Positions 1-7,634 of a DNA stretch of 64,000 nt are shown piece after piece. The DNA comes from Stutzerimonas stutzeri (lineage in GTDB: Bacteria; Pseudomonadota; Gammaproteobacteria; Pseudomonadales; Pseudomonadaceae): NCBI RefSeq assembly GCF_000590475.1, contig NZ_CP007441.1, forward strand, positions 874,443 through 938,442, in the 5' to 3' direction. A program made the position numbers and the translations under genes. The notes beneath the pieces were generated by a model that worked only from the letters and a program-made list of their open reading frames with translations, was not told where the DNA came from and made no database searches. Position 1 is the first letter of the stretch; each line of letters opens with the position of its first letter.

Positions 1-483
1 CTCGTGCCGCATGTGCTGCTCGGCCTGTTGTTCACCGCCATCGCCGCTGGCCACCTGCTGCGCCTGGTGCGCTGGTACGACACGGGAATCTGGCGCGTGC
101 CGCTGCTCTGGTCTTTGCACCTGGCGATGCTCTGGCTGGTGGCCGCCGCGAGCGGTCTGGCGCTGTGGAATTTCGGCCTGCTTGCCAATTCCAGCGCCGC
201 GCTGCACGCCCTCTCGGTAGGCTCGATGAGTGGCCTTATCCTGGCGATGATCGCGCGGGTCACGCTCGGCCATACCGGGCGCCCGTTGCAGTTGCCGTCG
301 GGCATCGTCGCGGCCTTCGTGCTGTTCAATCTTGGCGCCGCCTCGCGTGTGTTTCTCGCCGGCCAGTGGCCGATGCTCGGCCTCTGGCTTGCCGCCCTCT
401 GCTGGGCGCTGGCCTTCGCCCTGTATGTCTGGCGCTACGCACCGATGCTGGTGAGCGCGCGGGTCGATGGCCACCCCGGCTGA
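1..483 (+). CDS. nnrS: NnrS family membrane protein, 3' part only
   Basis: The reading frame is open from the first base, so the gene is cut by the window edge; about 160 C-terminal residues are present. They form successive hydrophobic helices with short basic loops. The run around 'GLILAMIARVTLGHTGRPL' is typical of the late helices of NnrS, a haem- and copper-containing polytopic inner-membrane protein linked to nitric oxide stress in denitrifiers. Its position near norR and nir remnants supports the call. The internal GTG at base 4 is not the real start. The stop is TGA at 481-483. I am confident of the family and cannot say whether the missing 5' part is intact. Confidence 0.8.
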   Translation, partial: LVPHVLLGLLFTAIAAGHLLRLVRWYDTGIWRVPLLWSLHLAMLWLVAAASGLALWNFGLLANSSAALHALSVGSMSGLILAMIARVTLGHTGRPLQLPSGIVAAFVLFNLGAASRVFLAGQWPMLGLWLAALCWALAFALYVWRYAPMLVSARVDGHPG

Positions 484-1093
484 TCGCCGCACCGATACCG
501 TTTTCTGGCACCCCTCGAATAACCGCTGCCCGTCCATCTCGGGTCGGGCCGCTTGTGGCTCGGCGATCGCTATAGGCGTCACCAAGGGCCTGCTGCCGAG
601 GCATCTACTTGAATAGCGGCGATGTGACGTGATCCTGTTCCAGCTGTCGCAGGGCGCGCGTGGCGTCTATGGGCTAGAACTGGGTCGTCGATAGCGGCTA
701 CACGCTCAATTGAGCGTGTGAGGCTGACGATGATCTTCGGATGCAAGCGGACCGTCCGCGAGCGGTCTCGATCAGGCCTCGCAATAGGTCGGGATCCTGG
801 CCATCCATTGCAGGAAAGCAACGGCATCTTCAGTCTCTTCAACGGCATTGCCATCCTGCTCGCTTTCAACACCACCATGAGGCTGCGTTGGGCGACGCTG
901 CAGCGGCGGCTTGTCAGCAAAGTTATTGCATCGAAGGCGCAACAGGATTCATTGGCAGCACGGGCTCGGCGCACCGATAATGTGCGGCCCGGCTGGCTAG
1001 CGCCTCTTTTTTGTGCGCTGATAGGCAGCCTGATGCGGTATCACGTCCTGTCGGACGGGCACCGTACGTCCTCCCTCCGATCAAGTAGGCTGC
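484..1093. other. 610-bp stretch with no convincing gene
   Basis: Six-frame reading shows only short ORFs without family resemblance. Codon usage in them lacks the strong third-position GC bias of neighbouring genes. The stretch holds a perfect 20-bp palindrome at 700-719, listed separately. It is probably a promoter region plus decayed sequence upstream of the HPP gene pair. Confidence 0.5.
700..719. repeat. perfect 20-bp palindrome
   Basis: ACACGCTCAATTGAGCGTGT is identical to its own reverse complement over all 20 bases. There is no loop and no T-run after it, so it is not a normal terminator. It fits a binding site for a dimeric regulator, or a scar of a mobile element. No gene starts within 370 bp downstream, so a link with the gene at 1094 is only a guess. 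Confidence 0.6.
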
Positions 1094-2233
1094 ATGCAAC
1101 AACGTCTTCTCGACTGGTGCCGATCCTTCGCTCCGGCGCCGCTTTCGGCGCGCCCCGCGGAATGGCTGCGCGCGGCAATCGGCATCGGTCTGGCACTGCT
1201 GCTGGTGATTCCGGCCGGTGCTCTGCTGTTCGGCAGCGCCATTTCGCTACCGTTGGTAGCGCCGGTTGCGGCTTCGGCCGTGCTGCTGTTCGCCGCCCCC
1301 TCTAGCCCCTTTGCGCAACCCTGGTCGGTGATCGCCGGCAATCTGTTCGCGTCGGCGATCGGCGTGGCGCTGGGCGCCAGCGAATTGCCCATCGCGGGCG
1401 CCGCCGGTATCGCCGGCACCCTGGCGATTCTGTGCCTGTTCGTCCTGCGCTGCCTGCACCCGCCTGCTGCGGCCCTGGCGCTGGTGGCGGTGGTGGGCAC
1501 CCCGCAGCTGCACGCCTACGGCTACCAACTGCTCTATCCGGTGGCCTTGAATTCGCTGCTGCTGGTGCTGGTGGCGCTGGTCTACAACAACCTCAGCGGG
1601 CATGCCTATCCGAAGCCGCGCCCGCCCAAGGGGAACCCGCACCACACCCATGATCCGCTGCCCAGTGAGCGCATGAGCTTCAGCGAAGACGACGTCGAGC
1701 GGGCGCTGGCGGACTTCGGTGAATACGTCGATGTGACGCGGGACGATCTCGCCCAACTGATCAAACAGACCGAAAAGCACGCGCTGCGACGCAGCATGGG
1801 CGAGATCACCGCGGCCCACATCATGTCCCGCGATCTCTACTGGGGCACACCGGACTGTTCGATTCAACGGGCCTGGCAAACTCTGCGCGAGCACCGCCTG
1901 CATTCCTTTCCGGTGCTGGAGCCCGACAGCCACCGGCTGGTGGGCATCGTGACCCTGGTCGATCTGCTCAAGCACTTCCAGCCGGCGTCGGGAAGAATCA
2001 AGTTCGGCCAGCTGAAATTTCTGCGCGGCGTGCAGCTGCGCACGATCATGAGCGCGCCGGTGGTCTCGGTAACCGAGAACAGCCACATGGTTGACCTGGT
2101 GTTCCTGTTGTCCGATCGCGGCCTGCATTGCCTGCCGGTGGTCGACGACCAGCAGCGGCTGGTAGGCATGATCACCCAGACCGACCTCATCGCCGCGCTC
2201 TACCGGAACTGGCTAAAGCACCTGCCCGACTGA
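1094..2233 (+). CDS. HPP family membrane protein with C-terminal CBS pair
   Basis: This is a 379-residue protein. Residues about 25-170 hold hydrophobic helices and the family's 'HPP' motif at 122-124 ('LRCLHPPAAA'), preceded by the conserved 'SSPFAQPWSV' segment at about 70-79. Residues about 235-375 hold two CBS domains, each with 'FPVLEPDSHRLVGIVT' or 'LPVVDDQQRLVGMIT' type strands. CBS pairs usually bind adenosine nucleotides and regulate the attached domain. HPP proteins are poorly characterised; a plant chloroplast member has been linked to nitrite transport, which would suit this neighbourhood, but that is inference. The gene is followed 90 bp later by a close paralogue of exactly the same length. 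Confidence 0.85.
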   Translation: MQQRLLDWCRSFAPAPLSARPAEWLRAAIGIGLALLLVIPAGALLFGSAISLPLVAPVAASAVLLFAAPSSPFAQPWSVIAGNLFASAIGVALGASELPIAGAAGIAGTLAILCLFVLRCLHPPAAALALVAVVGTPQLHAYGYQLLYPVALNSLLLVLVALVYNNLSGHAYPKPRPPKGNPHHTHDPLPSERMSFSEDDVERALADFGEYVDVTRDDLAQLIKQTEKHALRRSMGEITAAHIMSRDLYWGTPDCSIQRAWQTLREHRLHSFPVLEPDSHRLVGIVTLVDLLKHFQPASGRIKFGQLKFLRGVQLRTIMSAPVVSVTENSHMVDLVFLLSDRGLHCLPVVDDQQRLVGMITQTDLIAALYRNWLKHLPD

Positions 2234-2323
2234 GTACGGCGCAAGCGGCTTCTCATGGCGTTACAGGAACCTGACGGCTGGTACAGTGCCTGACAGCCAA
2301 AGCCCCCTGAGCAAGCCGAACCC

Positions 2324-3463
2324 ATGCAAGAGCGTCTGAACCACTGGTTGCGGTCCTTCTTTCCGGCCCCCCAGGGCGTGTCCCACAAGCACTGGTTTCG
2401 CGCCATGGTCGGCGCCGGGCTGGTGGTGCTGCCGATGGTGGCGATCGGGCTGTTGATGTTCGGAGGCCCGGTGACCCTGCACATCGTCGCGCCTGCCGGG
2501 GCCTCGGCAGTGATCCTGTTCAGCGCCTCGTCCAGCCCGTTCGCGCAGCCCTGGTCGGTGATCGGCGGCAATCTCATTGCGGTCGCGATCGGCGTGACGC
2601 TCGGCCTCTGTGGCCTGACGGCAGTGGCGGCTGCGGTGACGGCGATCTGCCTGGCGATCGCCTGCCTGTTTCTGCTGCGCTGCATGCATCCACCGAGTTG
2701 TGCGCTGGCAATGGTCGCGGCCATCGGTGGGCCAGGTATCACCGAGCTGGGCTATGGCCTGCTGTATCCGGTTGCATTCAATTCGCTGCTGCTGGTCGCG
2801 TTCGCCCTGCTGTACAACAACCTCACCGGGCATCCCTATCCGAAGCCGCGTACCCAGGGCAGCGGCGTCCAGGCCGGCAGCGTGCCGCTAGGCGAAGAAC
2901 ACCTGAACTTCACCGATGACGATGTCGACCGCGCGTTGGAGGAGTTCGGCGAGTACGTCGATGTCACCCGCGACGATCTGCTCGAACTGATCCAGCGCAC
3001 CGAAAAGCACGCTATCCGCCGCAGCATGGGTGATGTCAGCGCCGCCGACATCATGTGCCGGGAGCCGCACAGTTGCATTCCTCACGATGGCCTTTACGAA
3101 GCGCGCGCCCTGGTGCGCCGACACCGGCTGCATGCGCTGGCCGTGGTCGAACCGGACAGCCGGAAACTGATCGGTATCGTTACTCAGACTGACCTGTTGC
3201 AGCACCTCGAAGCGCACCCTTCGCGCTTCAGCTTGCGCCGTCTGTCTTTGCGTCGGGAGCTGCGGGTCAGCGACATCATGAGCGCTCCGGTGGTGTCGGT
3301 GCGCGAGGATGCGCAGTTGCCGAATCTGGTCTATCTGCTGGCCGATCGCGGCATGTCCTGCCTGCCGGTGGTCGACCCGTCGCAGCGGCTGGTGGGCATG
3401 ATCACCCAGAGCGATCTGATCACCGGCTTGTACCAGAGCTGGATGAAACGGCTGAGCAGCTGA
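2324..3463 (+). CDS. second HPP family membrane protein with CBS pair
   Basis: It is 379 residues, the same length and layout as the gene just upstream: hydrophobic HPP domain ('LRCMHPPSCA'), a linker around 'FTDDDVDRALEEFGEYVDVTRDD', then two CBS domains ending 'LVGMITQSDLITGLYQSWMKRL'. The linker and the second CBS unit are very similar to the neighbour's, while the first CBS unit has drifted. The pair is clearly a tandem duplication. Both probably act as inner-membrane channels or transporters gated by nucleotide binding, and could form a hetero-oligomer. The transported substrate cannot be read from the sequence; nitrite or another small anion is a guess from context. Confidence 0.85.
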   Translation: MQERLNHWLRSFFPAPQGVSHKHWFRAMVGAGLVVLPMVAIGLLMFGGPVTLHIVAPAGASAVILFSASSSPFAQPWSVIGGNLIAVAIGVTLGLCGLTAVAAAVTAICLAIACLFLLRCMHPPSCALAMVAAIGGPGITELGYGLLYPVAFNSLLLVAFALLYNNLTGHPYPKPRTQGSGVQAGSVPLGEEHLNFTDDDVDRALEEFGEYVDVTRDDLLELIQRTEKHAIRRSMGDVSAADIMCREPHSCIPHDGLYEARALVRRHRLHALAVVEPDSRKLIGIVTQTDLLQHLEAHPSRFSLRRLSLRRELRVSDIMSAPVVSVREDAQLPNLVYLLADRGMSCLPVVDPSQRLVGMITQSDLITGLYQSWMKRLSS

Positions 3464-3506
3464 TCGCCGCGCCGGTGCAAGTGTTGTCGGTTCAAATCTG
3501 GCCGGT

Positions 3507-4367
3507 TCAGATCTCGTAGGTCCAGCGCGACCAGTCGTAGTCGTCCTGGGCGACCTCGCGCAGCAGTTCCAGCGCCTTGAACAAGGTCGGCGACTGCGCC
3601 GCGCGGGCGTGGACCAGATAGACCGGATAGCTGAATTCCGGTGCGTGCTCGACGCGCTTGAGCACACCCTCGTCCAGATAGCGCTGTACCACCCGGGTGC
3701 GGAAGTAGCCGCGCCCGCCACATTGGACCAAGTACTGCAGCGCCAGCGGGCCGAGGCTGAACGACAGCGCGGCGCGCATATGACCGGGTAGGGAAAGGTC
3801 ATGCTGACGACGAAACGCAGGGCCCCAGTCGACATAGAGGTAGGGGTCGGGTTCGGTCGCATGCACCACCTGAATGAGTTTTTCCTCGAGCAGCTGCTCC
3901 ACCTGCAGCCCTGGCCAGTACTCGGGCTGGTGCACCAACGCCGCGTCCAGCGCACCCAGGTCGAGCTGCTTCTGCAGCTCATCGCCGCTCGCGACCTCGT
4001 TGCGCAGCGCATGGTCGGGCATCACCTGGCGCAGGCGCTGCACCCAGGCGAGCAGCAACGGGTTGCACAGGCTCACCTCGGCGCCGAGCGACAGCAGCTT
4101 GTCGTAGCCGCGCGGCAGCGGCAGATCGCGCCGCGCCGTTTCCCAGGTCTGCACCAGCTGCGTGGCGTAGGCGACAAAGCGTTCGCCATCGGCAGTCATC
4201 CGCGCCCCGGCGCGGTTGCGTATGAAGAGCCGGCAACCGAGCTGCGTTTCCAGGCTGCGTACTCGCGCGGTCACCGCCGTCTGGGTGATATGCAAGCGCT
4301 CGGCGGTGGCGATGAAACTGCCGCTGCGAATGATCTCGAGAAAGGTGCGGGCGAGATCAATATCCAT
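3507..4367 (-). CDS. LysR family transcriptional regulator
   Basis: The protein has 286 residues. The N-terminal winged helix-turn-helix is clear at about 1-60 ('MDIDLARTFLEIIRSGSFIA', then 'RLHITQTAVTARVRSLE', then 'LFIRNRAGARMT'). A periplasmic-binding-protein-like effector domain follows and is somewhat short. It is convergent with the HPP pair. An inverted repeat begins just upstream of its ATG at 4378-4398 and could be its own operator. The inducer and targets are unknown; the nearest divergent region holds only the nirM gene, read in the same direction. Confidence 0.85.
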   Translation of the reverse strand: MDIDLARTFLEIIRSGSFIATAERLHITQTAVTARVRSLETQLGCRLFIRNRAGARMTADGERFVAYATQLVQTWETARRDLPLPRGYDKLLSLGAEVSLCNPLLLAWVQRLRQVMPDHALRNEVASGDELQKQLDLGALDAALVHQPEYWPGLQVEQLLEEKLIQVVHATEPDPYLYVDWGPAFRRQHDLSLPGHMRAALSFSLGPLALQYLVQCGGRGYFRTRVVQRYLDEGVLKRVEHAPEFSYPVYLVHARAAQSPTLFKALELLREVAQDDYDWSRWTYEI

Positions 4368-4377
4368 GGAAGCGCCT

Positions 4378-4398
4378 CATATCAAAAGGAGTGATATG
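4378..4398. promoter_or_regulatory. inverted repeat upstream of the LysR gene
   Basis: CATATCA and TGATATG are separated by 7 bases, starting 11 bp upstream of the LysR ATG. Spacing and location would suit an autoregulatory LysR-type site (a T-N11-A core is contained), but an AT-rich palindrome of this size can also be chance. Confidence 0.4.
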
Positions 4399-4503
4399 AA
4401 AGCAGGTTGGGATGAAGGTTGAAAGCCAGTCAGGGCGCTGCAGGCTGGGCGGGAAGGTGGAGAAATAACGTGCTGGACTGGAGGCGGGTCCGCCGGTGTT
4501 TTC

Positions 4504-4552
4504 CTTCAGCCCACCGGGAACATTGTTCCGGCCGCTCTCCGGTGGGCTGAAG
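4504..4552. repeat. 14-bp inverted repeat, REP-like hairpin
   Basis: CTTCAGCCCACCGG at 4504-4517 pairs perfectly with CCGGTGGGCTGAAG at 4539-4552 across a 21-base loop. There is no T-run. 'Ggtgggctgaagcccacc'-type hairpins recur between genes in pseudomonad genomes, so I read it as a REP-type intergenic repeat. It lies downstream of nirM on the minus strand and may also cap that transcript. Confidence 0.55.
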
Positions 4553-4707
4553 CCCATCCTGGCGAGGCCCGAGCCAGATGCTCGAGCGGAACCTGGCGTT
4601 CGGCTGTAGGGCCGTTTGCCAGGGCAGTGGGTAAGTGGGAGCGACACCTGCGTGAGCCCAAACCGAATACTGCATGTCGGGACTGAATCATGATGTCCTG
4701 TTGGGTG

Positions 4708-5022
4708 TTACTTGAGGCTCAGAACCCACTCGGCGAGGGCTTTGGCTTCTTCTTCGGTGACCGGGTTTGGCGGCATCGGGATCTGGCCCCAGGTACCGAC
4801 ATGGCCGTTCTTGATGTGGCCGGCGAGCAGGTCGGCAGCGCCATCCTGGCCGGCGTATTTGGCGGCGACTTCCTTCAGTGCCGGGCCAACCAGCTTGGCG
4901 TCGACGCTGTGGCAGGCCGCGCAAGGCTTGCTCTTGAACAGCGCTTCACCGTCCTGAGCCATGGCGGGCTGGAACAGCATCGCGCCGCCGAGGGCGAGCA
5001 GTGGAACCAGTACTTTCTTCAT
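4708..5022 (-). CDS. nirM: cytochrome c551, electron donor of nitrite reductase
   Basis: The 104-residue product has a 22-residue signal peptide ending 'QPAMA', then an 82-residue class I cytochrome c. The haem is bound by CAACH; the distal methionine lies in 'GQIPMPPNPVTEEEAKALAEW'. The mature sequence agrees closely with P. stutzeri cytochrome c551 as I remember it. The protein is periplasmic and normally passes electrons from the bc1 complex to cytochrome cd1 nitrite reductase. A GGAAG ribosome site precedes the ATG. In known operons it lies downstream of nirS; here only a broken nirS remnant precedes it, so it may serve other periplasmic reductases or be a relic. Confidence 0.93.
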   Translation of the reverse strand: MKKVLVPLLALGGAMLFQPAMAQDGEALFKSKPCAACHSVDAKLVGPALKEVAAKYAGQDGAADLLAGHIKNGHVGTWGQIPMPPNPVTEEEAKALAEWVLSLK

Positions 5023-5074
5023 GAGTTACTTCCTCAAGGCTAGATAGGGGAGTCTGCGCTCCCCGACAGGGCAC

Positions 5075-5349
5075 TCAGTTCACATCGATCTGAGTGGTGT
5101 AGACGTTAAATTTACCGGCTGGGGCGATCAACCTTTTGTCCTCGATCACCTTTTTCAGCGTTAGCGTCTTGTCATCGACCACGACGACGGCGGTTTGCTC
5201 CTCCTGATCGCTCCAGACCGAGAGCCAGACTTCGACGCCGGCGTCGTTGTACACCGGTTGACCGACGTGCTTGGCGCGGCCGGTCGGAGGGCGAGCATGT
5301 TTATCCAGGCGTCGCGGCCGATCACGAAAAGGGGGCTCCACTGGATCAT
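5075..5349 (-). pseudogene. nirS: nirS (cytochrome cd1 nitrite reductase) remnant with internal deletion
   Basis: Two pieces of NirS are recognisable on the minus strand. The first, near 5290-5340, reads 'LFVIGRDAWINMLALRP' and matches the start of the d1 propeller ('YLFVIGRDGKVNMIDLW' in known NirS). After a change of frame the second reads 'QPVYNDAGVEVWLSVW' and then 'VVVDDKTLTLKKVIEDKRLI', ending 'GKFNVYTTQIDVN', which is the C-terminus of NirS. Roughly 400 residues that should lie between them are missing, as is the haem c domain. Stop codons lie just upstream of the first piece. The gene cannot make active nitrite reductase. NirN and NirF share the d1 fold, but the last 60 residues fit NirS best. 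Confidence 0.85.
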
Positions 5350-5562
5350 GGCTTAGGCAAAAATCTGCCGGTTGGCGATACTTCGAACAGCGTTTCCTGC
5401 CCGTCCGGCATCGGTAGATCTTGATCGGTACGGAACGTAGCTGACGAATAGAACGAAAGGCCGGTTCGCCCTGATAGGACAGGTTGTCGTCCTTCGAGGT
5501 TGAAGCTCCTCGAATCCGCTACAGAGCGCCCGCCGAATTCGGCTCGAGCTGCCGATCATGAT

Positions 5563-5694
5563 TTCCGGCACCCTCAACTGTTGCAAGCATTGCCGGAGGG
5601 GGATAGCAGTGGTCGGTTCGGCCAGGCGCCTCAGGGCGGCGCCGTGCTGGTCATGCTCGAAGGGGCTGGGCAGTGCAACTCTTGCCACTGACAA
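5563..5694 (-). pseudogene. possible dnrN/norA (RIC iron-sulfur repair protein) fragment
   Basis: Minus-strand translation gives 'FEHDQHGAALRRLAEPTTA', then 'IPLRQCLQQLR'. The EHDxHG...LRRL pattern resembles the second half of the di-iron hemerythrin-like domain of DnrN/YtfE/NorA proteins. In denitrifiers and Ralstonia such genes sit beside norR, as here (norR starts about 90 bp away, divergent). The expected helices before and after are not found, so this would be a short fragment. The assignment rests on about 25 residues and may be wrong. Confidence 0.4.
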
Positions 5695-5783
5695 GCTATT
5701 GATTTTAAAAGGGTAAAAAAATTGGTTGGTGAATGTTGCCTCGGCGAATTAGGGTGTAAAAAACCTTGAGTGTATCTGGCTAC

Positions 5784-7313
5784 ATGATGGAAGAAGCACT
5801 GCTGGCCGACCTCGTCACCGAGCTGCCCAATGCGGTTCGCCTGCAACGATTGGTGCACACCCTGCATGAACGGTTTCGCTGTGGCGCGGTGGTGTTGCTG
5901 CGCCTCGACGATGACACCCTGCGCCCGCTGGCCGCGGTGGGGTTGGTGCAGGAGGCGCTGGGTCGACGCTTTGTGGTGGCCCAGCATCCGCGGCTTGCCG
6001 CCATTCTGTCGCAGCGCGAGCCCACCTGGTTCGAACCCGACAGCCGCTTGCCCGATCCCTACGATGGGCTGCTTGACGAACATGCTGGCGAGCCTTTGCC
6101 GGTACACGATTGCATGGGCGTCAGCCTGTTCGTGGAAGGCAAGTTATGGGGCGCACTGACCCTCGATGCGCTGCATGCCGGCACCTTTGATGACCAGGCG
6201 CGACGCGACCTGCAGCGCTACACCCTGGTGATCGAGGCGGCGATCCGCATCACCCGGTTGGAACATGAAAACCGCGGATTACGCCTGGCGCGCAGCGATG
6301 TGCTGGAAAGCACGCCGCTGCCGGGTGATGGTGAAATTCTCGGGCAGAGTCAGGTGATTGCCGATCTGTTGCGCGAGCTGGAGGTGGTCGCCGATTCCGA
6401 GCTGCCGGTGCTGCTGCTTGGTGAAACCGGTGTCGGCAAGGAGCTGTTTGCCCGTTGGCTGCACCGCCATTCGCGCCGCCGCAACAAGCCGTTGGTGCTG
6501 GTCAACTGCGCCGCGTTGCCTGAGTCGCTGGCCGAAAGCGAGCTGTTCGGCCACGTCAAAGGTGCGTTTTCCGGCGCCACCACCGACCGCCCCGGCCGCT
6601 TCGATGCGGCCAACGGCGGGACCCTGCTGCTCGACGAGGTGGGCGAGCTGCCGCTGGTGGTCCAGGCCAAGCTGCTGCGCACTCTGCAGAACGGCGAGAT
6701 CCAGCGCCTCGGGGCCGACAAGCCGCGCCAGGTCGATGTGCGGATCATCGCGGCGACCAATCGTAATCTGCGCGACAGCGTGCGCGACGGGCATTTCCGT
6801 GCCGATCTCTACCACCGCCTGTCCGTCTACCCGGCGCCGATACCGCCGCTGCGCGAGCGCGGCAACGACGTGCTGATCCTGGCGGGCTACTTTCTCGAGC
6901 TGAACCGCGCCCGGCTGGGACTGCGCAGCATGCGACTGTCACCAGCCGCCGAACGTGCGCTGCTCGGTTATGGCTGGCCGGGCAACGTGCGCGAGCTTGA
7001 GCATGTAATCAGTCGCGCGGCGCTGCGACTGCTCAGTCGTGGCGCCTCGCGCAGCGAAATCCTGACCCTGGAACCCGATTTGCTCGATCTGGACAGCACA
7101 CATGCCGTCTCGCTTGTGCCGCTTGCCGAGGCCCAGTTGCTGCCGGCGGAAGTGGAAATCGTCTCACTGCGCCAGGCTGTCGATGATGCCCAGCGCCAGG
7201 CCATCGTTCGCGCCCTGGAAGCCAGTGGCGAGAACTGGGCCCAGGCGGCGCGCTTGCTGGACGTCGATTCCAGCAACCTGCACAAGCTGGCCAGACGGCT
7301 GAAACTCAAATAG
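5784..7313 (+). CDS. norR: nitric-oxide-sensing sigma-54 activator NorR
   Basis: About 509 residues from the ATG at 5784; an in-frame TTG at 5766 is an alternative, and neither has a strong ribosome site. An N-terminal GAF domain (about 1-160) keeps 'LPDPYDGL' and 'PVHDCMG', which carry residues of the mononuclear iron site that binds NO in NorR. The AAA+ domain follows, with Walker A GETGVGKE (about 213-220), the loop GAFSGA (about 260-265; most sigma-54 activators have GAFTGA) and Walker B 'GTLLLDEVGE'. A Fis-type helix-turn-helix is at the C-terminus ('NWAQAARLLDVDSSNLHKLARRL'). It should activate NO detoxification genes with RpoN. None of its classic targets (norVW, norB, hmp) is in the window. 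Confidence 0.92.
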   Translation: MMEEALLADLVTELPNAVRLQRLVHTLHERFRCGAVVLLRLDDDTLRPLAAVGLVQEALGRRFVVAQHPRLAAILSQREPTWFEPDSRLPDPYDGLLDEHAGEPLPVHDCMGVSLFVEGKLWGALTLDALHAGTFDDQARRDLQRYTLVIEAAIRITRLEHENRGLRLARSDVLESTPLPGDGEILGQSQVIADLLRELEVVADSELPVLLLGETGVGKELFARWLHRHSRRRNKPLVLVNCAALPESLAESELFGHVKGAFSGATTDRPGRFDAANGGTLLLDEVGELPLVVQAKLLRTLQNGEIQRLGADKPRQVDVRIIAATNRNLRDSVRDGHFRADLYHRLSVYPAPIPPLRERGNDVLILAGYFLELNRARLGLRSMRLSPAAERALLGYGWPGNVRELEHVISRAALRLLSRGASRSEILTLEPDLLDLDSTHAVSLVPLAEAQLLPAEVEIVSLRQAVDDAQRQAIVRALEASGENWAQAARLLDVDSSNLHKLARRLKLK

Positions 7314-7417
7314 TCCCGCGCAGCGCCTGCTCTATCGTCGGTTGCTGCCAATTGGCGCGAGTCGTCCCGACTGCCTAGTGGTCTAAGCTGCAGACATCAC
7401 CTACAGAGGAGACTTCC

Positions 7418-7627
7418 ATGGCTCTAGACCATGACCAGTTCGACGCGCTGCTGACCGAGGCCCTGGCCCATGCCGAACGTGCGGCAAGTGAAAACGATCC
7501 GCAGCATTACCAGCAGGCCTTCGTCGCCAGCCTCAAGGCCATGCGGTTGTTGGCGAGCGAATCTGGGGCCTGGCGGCAGATGGTGGCGCGCGCCACCGAG
7601 GAATTCGAGGGCGACGAGGGGATATAA
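7418..7627 (+). CDS. small acidic hypothetical protein
   Basis: The 69-residue protein is predicted to be mostly helical and soluble ('FDALLTEALAHAERAASEND'). It has a good ribosome site (GAGGAG, 8 bases before ATG) and neighbour-like codon usage, so it is probably real. It starts about 100 bp after norR and converges on the ftr operon. I do not recognise the family and propose no function. Confidence 0.65.
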   Translation: MALDHDQFDALLTEALAHAERAASENDPQHYQQAFVASLKAMRLLASESGAWRQMVARATEEFEGDEGI

Positions 7628-7634
7628 GAACGAA

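Noticed and set aside
2888..4012. 374-codon minus-strand ORF spanning the HPP and LysR genes
   Set aside because: It overlaps two well-supported genes and has Arg/Ser-rich composition typical of an off-frame reading.
5420..5440. TTGATCGG as a possible FNR/Dnr half site near the nirS remnant
   Set aside because: The second half (ATCAA) is absent at the required spacing.
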